NCBI GenBank assembly: GCA_030613765.1
Contig: JAUWLI010000209.1
Location: 1-5,797, forward strand
From: Phycisphaerae bacterium
GTDB lineage: Bacteria > Planctomycetota > Phycisphaerae > Sedimentisphaerales > SG8-4
Length of the DNA: 5,797 nucleotides
Reading direction: 5' to 3'
Every line of letters begins with the position of its first letter. The first letter of the stretch is position 1. The notes under the pieces were generated by a model that ran no database searches, had not been told where the DNA came from, and saw only the letters and a program-made list of their open reading frames with translations. The position numbers and the translations under genes were made by a program. Below are positions 1 through 5,136 of this stretch, one piece after another.

Positions 1-165
1 GGTGTGTTGACTCTGGCACAAGCGACTCCGGCCGGCTATGAACAGCTTGCTGAAGCGAAGGTGCTGGAGGGACCGGAATCGTGGGGACCTATGGCCATCG
101 CTTCCGGAAGATTGATTGTCCGCGATATGAACCGAATGATATGTCTCGACGTCACCGGCCAATAG
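1..165 (+). CDS. PQQ-like beta-propeller protein, C-terminal fragment (5' end outside window)
   Basis: The frame is open from base 1 and stops with TAG at 163-165, giving the last 54 residues of a protein that starts upstream of the window. The fragment reads as the final blade of a PQQ-like propeller: a strand beginning GVLTLAQ, then SWGPMAIASGRLIVRD, ending in the MICLDV closing strand. It aligns almost along its whole length with the C-terminus of the large propeller gene at 3204-5108 (GVMLIAETG...; FASPAFMDGRIYIRG; LYCIGD), so the two are paralogues. The full length, the N-terminal anchor and any ligand-binding residues cannot be seen. Proteins of this fold are usually exported; BamB-like scaffolds and quinoprotein dehydrogenases both use it, and the fragment cannot tell these apart. 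Its stop lies 83 bp before the next gene, so it may or may not share a transcript with the operon that follows. Confidence 0.8.
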   Translation, partial: GVLTLAQATPAGYEQLAEAKVLEGPESWGPMAIASGRLIVRDMNRMICLDVTGQ

Positions 166-175
166 CCAGGTGACA

Positions 176-204
176 TTGAAGTCAGGGCTTGTTTCTGTTA
201 CAAT
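176..204 (+). promoter_or_regulatory. Putative sigma70-type promoter for the redox operon
   Basis: TTGAAG at 176-181 (4 of 6 matches to TTGACA) and TACAAT at 199-204 (5 of 6 to TATAAT) are separated by exactly 17 bp. They lie in the only sizeable gap in the window (166-248), upstream of the first gene of the tight cluster. Transcription would begin near 211 and give a leader of about 38 nt. A short inverted repeat, TGAC-N6-GTCA at 171-184, overlaps the -35 box and could be an operator, but its 4 bp arms are easily due to chance. The assignment rests on sequence match only. Confidence 0.4.
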
Positions 205-234
205 GAATGGCTTGAAAATTTGAATGTGAAAATT

Positions 235-240
235 GAGAAG
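235..240 (+). promoter_or_regulatory. Ribosome binding site for the NHL-repeat gene
   Basis: GAGAAG, a partial Shine-Dalgarno sequence, lies 8 nt before the ATG at 249. It supports that start. The first residues of the resulting protein lead directly into a hydrophobic anchor, which agrees with this choice. Confidence 0.5.
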
Positions 241-248
241 ATATCAAA

Positions 249-1298
249 ATGAACACGCAATTAGGAACAACAAACATTAAAATATTAGTAGCTGTGTTTG
301 TTGCCATTGCTATTGCCGTTGTTGCTCTCATACGGCTCGACACAACGGGTAAAAAAGGCAGCGGTCTGGGGCAAGAGTTCATCTATGACCTTAAAGACCT
401 CGGCAAAATCGACCCGAACCTGATTCTTTATAAAGAATCGGCTCCGGCAATCAACACACGCTTTACCGAATCCCGCGCCATTGCCCTTGATTCCCAGGGA
501 ACTATCTATGTAGCCGGCGACAAAACCATTCGCAAATTCGATGAAAACGGCAATGACCTCGGCGAAATAAAGCTTACCGACGCGCCAATGTGTTTGACCG
601 TAGCCGGTGACGGAAAGATTTATGTCGGCATGAAGGACCATGTCGAAATCTATGATGGCCAGAGAACACGGCTGGCAGCATGGGAAAACTTGGGTAATAA
701 TGCTGTCTTGACCAGCATCGCCGTTTCAAAAAACGATGTTTTTGTCGCAGATGCCGGAAATCGCATTGTTCATCGATTCGACAAAACAGGAAAGTTAATC
801 AATCGTATCGGTGCCAAAGACAAAGACAGAAACATTACCGGCTTCGTCATACCGAGTCCGTATTTTGACCTCGCAGTTGCTCGTGATGGATTGTTGCGAG
901 TGACCAATCCGGGACAGCATCGAATTGAAGCATACACGTTTGATGGTGACCTCGAGTTTTGGTGGGGCCAATTCTCGGCAGGTGTAAAAGGCTTCTGCGG
1001 CTGCTGCAATCCGGTCAATTTTGCCATGCTTGCCGATGAAAACTTCGTCACCTGCGAGAAGGGCCTCATACGCGTCAAAATTTACGATCCCGAAGGAGCT
1101 TTCGTCGGCGTCGTCGCCGGTCCGGAACAATTAGTCGAAGGTGGCGCCTCGCGTGTTTCTGAATTCGGCCCCGCCTCTCAGGCCGGAGGTTTTGATGTGG
1201 CCGTAAATACCAGCGGCCGTATTTTCGTGCTGGATACCATCAAGAATGTGGTCAGAACATTCACTAAGAAACCCCCAAAAGCAATAACAGGTGATTGA
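249..1298 (+). CDS. Membrane-anchored six-bladed NHL-repeat protein with Cys-Gly-Cys-Cys motif
   Basis: The 349-residue product starts with a short N-terminus and one hydrophobic helix (about residues 11-29), probably an uncleaved signal anchor that places the rest in the periplasm. Six NHL-like blades can be picked out at about 77-107, 115-145, 156-188, 207-240, 258-291 and 316-338. Typical blade patterns include GTIYVAGD, DVFVADAGNRIVHRFDKTGK, RIEAYTFDGDLEFWWG and IRVKIYDPEGAFVGVV. Between blades four and five lies GFCGCCNP (Cys250, 252, 253), followed by Cys269 in VTCEKG; Cys115 is the only other cysteine. NHL propellers generally bind proteins or small ligands and are not enzymes by default. 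The cysteine cluster suggests a disulfide, a metal site or an electron-transfer contact. The gene is first in the operon, 26 bp before a Tat-type ferredoxin. A partner or scaffold role for the iron-sulfur proteins is inferred from context; the substrate is unknown. Confidence 0.88.
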   Translation: MNTQLGTTNIKILVAVFVAIAIAVVALIRLDTTGKKGSGLGQEFIYDLKDLGKIDPNLILYKESAPAINTRFTESRAIALDSQGTIYVAGDKTIRKFDENGNDLGEIKLTDAPMCLTVAGDGKIYVGMKDHVEIYDGQRTRLAAWENLGNNAVLTSIAVSKNDVFVADAGNRIVHRFDKTGKLINRIGAKDKDRNITGFVIPSPYFDLAVARDGLLRVTNPGQHRIEAYTFDGDLEFWWGQFSAGVKGFCGCCNPVNFAMLADENFVTCEKGLIRVKIYDPEGAFVGVVAGPEQLVEGGASRVSEFGPASQAGGFDVAVNTSGRIFVLDTIKNVVRTFTKKPPKAITGD

Positions 1299-1313
1299 AG
1301 TTCATAGCCAATT

Positions 1314-1320
1314 AAGGAAG
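1314..1320 (+). promoter_or_regulatory. Ribosome binding site for the ferredoxin gene
   Basis: AAGGAAG lies just upstream of the ATG at 1325 and is the strongest Shine-Dalgarno match in the window. The spacing from its AAGGA core to the start is about 6 nt. It fixes the start in the 26 bp gap after the NHL gene and means this gene does not rely on translational coupling, unlike the next two. Confidence 0.6.
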
Positions 1321-1324
1321 AATA

Positions 1325-1903
1325 ATGAGCAAAAATCCGCAACAGGAACAAACCCGCCGACAAATGCTTATTGCCGCTTTACGATATGGAGCGTTGGGGC
1401 TGCTCGGAGCGACTGGTGGTGCCGCCGTCTTTGCGGGAAAAAAGAACAATAAGCAAAACACCGTATGGCAAATCGACCCCGAAATATGTATCGCATGCGG
1501 CAACTGTGCAACATACTGTGTACTGGAAGAATCGGCCGTAAAGTGTGTCCATGCCTACGCAGTGTGTGGATACTGTAGAATTTGTTTCGGCTTCTTCGGG
1601 CCCGAACCCGCGGATATCAACGAGGCCGCGGAAAATCAGCTCTGTCCCACCGGCGCGATAAAAAGAACTTTTATAGAGGACCCTTATTACGAGTATACCA
1701 TCGACGAACCGCTCTGTATGGGTTGCGGCAAATGTGTCAAGGGCTGCAGCACTTTTGGAAACAGCTCACTATATCTTCAGGTTCGCCACGACCGCTGTTT
1801 GAACTGCAATGAGTGCTCAATTGCCGCAGCTTGTCCTTCGGGAGCATATAAGCGGGTCCCCGCCGACAAGCCTTACCTGCTTAAGAGGGTGGACCACGTT
1901 TAA
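1325..1903 (+). CDS. Tat-exported NapG/MauM-like polyferredoxin (up to four [4Fe-4S] clusters)
   Basis: The 192-residue product has a twin-arginine type leader: TRRQML at residues 10-15, then a hydrophobic stretch to about residue 38. It is therefore probably exported folded, with its clusters, to the periplasmic face. It has 17 cysteines. CxxCxxCxxxC motifs lie at 55-58-61-65 and 131-134-137-141. A CxxCxxC run lies at 81-84-87, with a CPTGAI at 107. A final CxxCxxCx5CP lies at 158-161-164-170, and Cys74 is extra. This layout fits three to four [4Fe-4S] clusters, as in NapG and MauM, which pass electrons between a NapH-type membrane protein and a periplasmic enzyme. The next gene, overlapping by one base, is indeed NapH-like. 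I infer an electron carrier between that membrane protein and an unidentified periplasmic partner. The product is not a nitrate-reductase subunit by any evidence here, since no napA, napB or napC is present. Confidence 0.9.
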   Translation: MSKNPQQEQTRRQMLIAALRYGALGLLGATGGAAVFAGKKNNKQNTVWQIDPEICIACGNCATYCVLEESAVKCVHAYAVCGYCRICFGFFGPEPADINEAAENQLCPTGAIKRTFIEDPYYEYTIDEPLCMGCGKCVKGCSTFGNSSLYLQVRHDRCLNCNECSIAAACPSGAYKRVPADKPYLLKRVDHV

Positions 1904-3207
1904 TGATACGTCTCACTTATATCACAATCAGCTTGGCGCTCTTTCTGTTTCCCTGCACTTTTGCATCGGCAGCAGAACGGTTCCCCCCCCCGGATTTTGA
2001 AAGCGGCTACGTGCAGCCGAGCCCTACCACACCGGGGCCGCGACAGACTGTGTACGAATACATAGATACGTTAGTGCTATTAGCCGCACTCATTTTGTCC
2101 ACATTTTTGGTCTTAAAAACACGCAAACGCCGGGCAATATTCGTGATGATGATTTTCTCACTTATTTATTTCGGCTTCTGGCGAAAGGGCTGCGTCTGTC
2201 CGATTGGAGCGATTCAAAATGTCGCCTTGTCCTTCTTCGACCCAAACTACGCCGTCCCGATTACAATTACGCTGTTTTTCCTGCTCCCGCTGATATTCAC
2301 ATTGTTCTTCGCAAGGTCATTCTGCGCGGCCGTATGTCCCCTCGGCGTCATCCAGGATTTGGTACTTCTACGCCCGACTTCATTGCCCCAATGGCTCGAA
2401 AACGGATTACGCCTGTTTGCTTATGTTTATCTGGCCGCCGCGGTTTTGTTTGCTGCCACCGGCAGTGCATTCATCATATGCCGGTATGACCCCTTCGTTT
2501 CCTTTTTCCGCTTGAGTGGAAGCTTTAACATGTTGATACTCGGAGCATGCTTCTTGTTCATAGGCATGTTCATAGGCCGGCCATATTGCCGCTTTATATG
2601 TCCCTATGGCGTAATTTTGAGGCAGCTTTCTCGCATCTCGAAATGGCGTGTTACCATTACTCCGGACGACTGCATAAATTGCAGATTGTGTGAAGATTCG
2701 TGTCCCTTTGGTGCTATCAAAATCCCTACTGAAGACTGGCCGGCCCACGATTATAATAAAAGTAAAAGAAGGCTCGTATTTCTGATTATTCTCCTGCCCA
2801 TATTAGTCCTGTCATTTGGCTGGATCGGATCCGTACTTCGACCCGTCACATCACGAGTTCACGCCACGGTCAGGCTTGCTGACCGCATATATCTTGAAGA
2901 AACCGGCCAGGAAGAAGGGACAACAGACGCCAGTGCGGCTTTTAGAGCAATGGGCAAAAATGTCAAAGATCTTTACGCAGAGGCTTTGGCCATCCAGGCA
3001 AGGTTCGGCCTCGGCGGATGGCTTTCCGGTGGATTTGTCGGTCTCGTCATTGCCCTAAAGCTGATAGGTCTGTCTCTGAGACGCCACAGAATTGACTACG
3101 AAGCCGACAGGGCAGGCTGCCTGGCATGTGGTCGATGTTTCGAATATTGTCCCAAAGAGCATTCTAAACGCAAACAAGCGAAAGAAACGATGGGTGAAAG
3201 TCAATGA
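1903..3207 (+). CDS. NapH/NosR-family polytopic 4Fe-4S membrane protein with cleavable signal peptide
   Basis: The 434-residue protein begins with a signal peptide (residues 1-23, likely cut after ASA). Membrane segments follow at about 53-71, 76-92, 118-136, 170-190, 208-225, 290-308 and 372-391. NapH/NosR hallmarks are Cys-x3-Cys-Pro at 141-145 (FCAAVCPLG) and 229-233 (YCRFICPYG), CRYDPFVSFF at 193-202, and a ferredoxin motif at Cys257-260-263-267 followed by PFGAI. A shortened GCVCP lies at 96-100, and a separate C-terminal CxxCxxCxxxCP lies at 406-417. Family members relay electrons between the quinone pool, or a flavin/quinol dehydrogenase, and periplasmic iron-sulfur proteins. The ATG overlaps the ferredoxin stop by one base (TAATG), and GAGGGTGG at 1885-1892 can serve as ribosome site. 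The signal peptide supports this start. A run of nine C at 1983-1991 lies just after the signal peptide. The family assignment is firm; the physiological reaction is not known. Confidence 0.9.
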   Translation: MIRLTYITISLALFLFPCTFASAAERFPPPDFESGYVQPSPTTPGPRQTVYEYIDTLVLLAALILSTFLVLKTRKRRAIFVMMIFSLIYFGFWRKGCVCPIGAIQNVALSFFDPNYAVPITITLFFLLPLIFTLFFARSFCAAVCPLGVIQDLVLLRPTSLPQWLENGLRLFAYVYLAAAVLFAATGSAFIICRYDPFVSFFRLSGSFNMLILGACFLFIGMFIGRPYCRFICPYGVILRQLSRISKWRVTITPDDCINCRLCEDSCPFGAIKIPTEDWPAHDYNKSKRRLVFLIILLPILVLSFGWIGSVLRPVTSRVHATVRLADRIYLEETGQEEGTTDASAAFRAMGKNVKDLYAEALAIQARFGLGGWLSGGFVGLVIALKLIGLSLRRHRIDYEADRAGCLACGRCFEYCPKEHSKRKQAKETMGESQ

Positions 3208-5108
3208 AAACTCCGATTGACGATACACATAAAGCTACATCCGGAAATACTACTAAGCTGACAAGTCAATGGTATTACACCGCAGTCGCCACTGCGGTCA
3301 TCGGGGGCGTATTTTCTCTTATCGTCCTTGAACTCATGCTCTTCAATTACTTTCAGAGGACAGTCGCCGAACCTAAGCGAACGGAAGAGTGGGAGGCCCT
3401 CAAAATACAACTTCGCCAACAGCCCGATGACCAGCAGCTTATATCGCAGATTCAGGAGATGGATTCCCGGAGCGTTGTTGATCCCAACCGGGCAAAAGAG
3501 TTGGAGGTTCTCAAAACAGAAATCCGTAACAATCCTGACGACAAGCAGCTCCTGCCAAAGATTCGCCGGTTGTATCTTCAGGTCAAACAAGACAGGATTC
3601 GCCAATTGGATTTGCAAATCAGGCAGGTAAGGATACGGAGATGGGATTTTTCGCACAGAGGCAGCTACCTGCTCCTGGGCGGTGTCATAGTATTTTTAAT
3701 CGGCTTCAAATCCGCATCCGCTTACAAAAAGAAACTGCCGGCACCACAGCCGGCCTCTGATAAACTCAACCAGCAAGTCCGCACAGCAATATACGCTCGG
3801 TGGGCCGTAACCGTGGGCTTAGTTACGTTAGGCTCAACATCGCTATTTCTTGCAACCAGGCCCTGGATCGACTTCAGCACAGCCGATATGCAAGCTACCT
3901 CTTATCCTTCGATGGCAGAAATTAAAAAGAATTGGCCTCGTTTTCGCGGGCCCGGCGGACTCGGAATAAGTGCCTATACAAATGTCCCTGCAAGTTGGAA
4001 CGGCACGAAAAATGAAGCCATTTTATGGAAAAGCAAGGTGCCGCTGACAGGCCACAACTCCCCCATCGTCTGGAACAATCGTGTCTTTGTCACCGGTGCA
4101 GACAAAAACACTCGCGAAGTGTATTGTTTTGATGCACTTTCGGGCAAGCTCCTATGGAAACGTGGCGTGACAAGCGGCAGTACCAAACCTATTGAGGTGA
4201 TGGATGATGGGGGGCCTGGTTATGCCGCACCCACCGCTGTGACGGATGGCCGCCGGATTTGTGCCATTTTCCCAACTGGGGATGTTGGCTGCTTTGATTT
4301 CGATGGTAAGGAACTCTGGTCACGAAATTTAGGCATCCCTGACAATGGATATGGACATTCGACTTCACTTGCGATGTATCGAAATCTACTATTGATTCAA
4401 TATGACCAGGGGGGTGCCGAAGACGAAATATCGAAGTTAATAGCGTTAGATACGTTTACCGGCCGCACTGTATGGGAAACGAAACGACCCGTCCCAAATT
4501 CATGGTCATCGCCCATTGTAGCCGAAATTGGGAATCAACATCAGATAATTACCTGCGCTGATCCCTGGGTTATAGCGTATGAACCAAACGGCACAGAACT
4601 TTGGCGGGTGAAATGCCTGGGCGGTGAAATTGCACCATCGCCAATTTACGCCGCCGGGCGGATATTTGCCATAGAACCCTATGCCACACTGATTGCCATA
4701 AAACCGGACGGCCGCGGAGACGTTACTAAAACCCATATCGAATGGAGCATTGAAGAAAACACTCCGGATACATGTTGTCCGGTTAGTAATGACAAATTCA
4801 TATTTATGCTGACATCAGATGGAATGCTCACCTGTTACAAAACCGCGGACGGAACGAAGGTGTGGGAGAAAGACTTGTTAATGAATTTCCTCGCGTCCCC
4901 AAGCCTCGTCGGAGACCACCTCTACCTGCTGAGTGAAAAGGGTGTCATGCTTATTGCTGAGACCGGCACAGAATATAAAGAAGTGGCCAAATGTGAGCTT
5001 GGCGAGGACTGCTTTGCCTCACCCGCTTTTATGGATGGCCGAATCTATATCAGAGGCATGGAGAATCTGTACTGCATAGGAGACAAGGGTCCCCCCAAAC
5101 AACCTTGA
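3204..5108 (+). CDS. Membrane-anchored PQQ-like beta-propeller protein with N-terminal coiled coil
   Basis: The 634-residue protein has a first membrane helix at about 24-47 and a charged helical segment at about 52-150. A second helix lies at 153-168, then a basic loop (AYKKK), and a third helix at 199-217. By the positive-inside rule, both the coiled segment and the propeller face the periplasm. The propeller starts at NWPRFRGPGGLG (243-254) and shows repeated tryptophan motifs: AILWKS, GKLLWKR, GKELWSR, GRTVWET, GTELWRV and GTKVWEK. This is typical of PQQ-like (BamB / quinoprotein fold) repeats. No CxxCH heme motif is present, and true PQQ binding cannot be assumed. The charged segment carries an approximate 37-residue tandem duplication (55-91 and 92-128). 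The start overlaps the NapH-like stop by four bases (ATGA), and no strong Shine-Dalgarno site is visible, so translational coupling is likely. The C-terminus is paralogous to the fragment at 1-165. The role is unknown; an extracytoplasmic scaffold or redox partner is inferred from context. Confidence 0.88.
   Translation: MKTPIDDTHKATSGNTTKLTSQWYYTAVATAVIGGVFSLIVLELMLFNYFQRTVAEPKRTEEWEALKIQLRQQPDDQQLISQIQEMDSRSVVDPNRAKELEVLKTEIRNNPDDKQLLPKIRRLYLQVKQDRIRQLDLQIRQVRIRRWDFSHRGSYLLLGGVIVFLIGFKSASAYKKKLPAPQPASDKLNQQVRTAIYARWAVTVGLVTLGSTSLFLATRPWIDFSTADMQATSYPSMAEIKKNWPRFRGPGGLGISAYTNVPASWNGTKNEAILWKSKVPLTGHNSPIVWNNRVFVTGADKNTREVYCFDALSGKLLWKRGVTSGSTKPIEVMDDGGPGYAAPTAVTDGRRICAIFPTGDVGCFDFDGKELWSRNLGIPDNGYGHSTSLAMYRNLLLIQYDQGGAEDEISKLIALDTFTGRTVWETKRPVPNSWSSPIVAEIGNQHQIITCADPWVIAYEPNGTELWRVKCLGGEIAPSPIYAAGRIFAIEPYATLIAIKPDGRGDVTKTHIEWSIEENTPDTCCPVSNDKFIFMLTSDGMLTCYKTADGTKVWEKDLLMNFLASPSLVGDHLYLLSEKGVMLIAETGTEYKEVAKCELGEDCFASPAFMDGRIYIRGMENLYCIGDKGPPKQP
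3366..3587 (+). repeat. Two-copy tandem 111 bp coding repeat (37 residues per unit)
   Basis: Unit one spans 3366-3476 and unit two 3477-3587, within the helical segment of the PQQ-like propeller gene. The protein units share the pattern P-x-R-x2-E-x-E-x-L-K-x3-R-x2-P-D-D-x-Q-L-x3-I, with about 13 identical residues of 37 and many conservative changes. The DNA has diverged considerably, so the duplication is old and kept in frame. Confidence 0.65.
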
Positions 5109-5136
5109 TTGGGCTTGTTTAAGCTAAGAATAACTG

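Noticed and set aside
171..184. Inverted repeat TGAC-N6-GTCA overlapping the -35 box as an operator
   Set aside because: Arms of 4 bp are expected by chance and no further symmetry extends beyond them; kept only as a remark in the promoter entry.
285..1130. Several reverse-strand open frames of 60-118 codons opposite the NHL gene
   Set aside because: They lie wholly within a well-supported coding gene, overlap one another, and show no family signature.
249..5108. Multiheme cytochrome or true nitrate/nitrous-oxide reductase function
   Set aside because: No CxxCH heme motif was found in any of the proteins, and no NapA, NapB, NapC or NosZ-like sequence is present; only the NapG/NapH-like electron-transfer families are seen.
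3933..5108. Assignment of the large propeller as a catalytic PQQ-dependent dehydrogenase
   Set aside because: The fold repeats are present, but the catalytic Asp/Ca-binding arrangement and the early-blade vicinal disulfide could not be identified, so only 'PQQ-like' is claimed.
5111..5128. Possible terminator hairpin GCTT-GTTT-AAGC after the propeller gene
   Set aside because: The stem is only 4 bp and AT-rich and is not followed by a T run, so it is unlikely to stop transcription.
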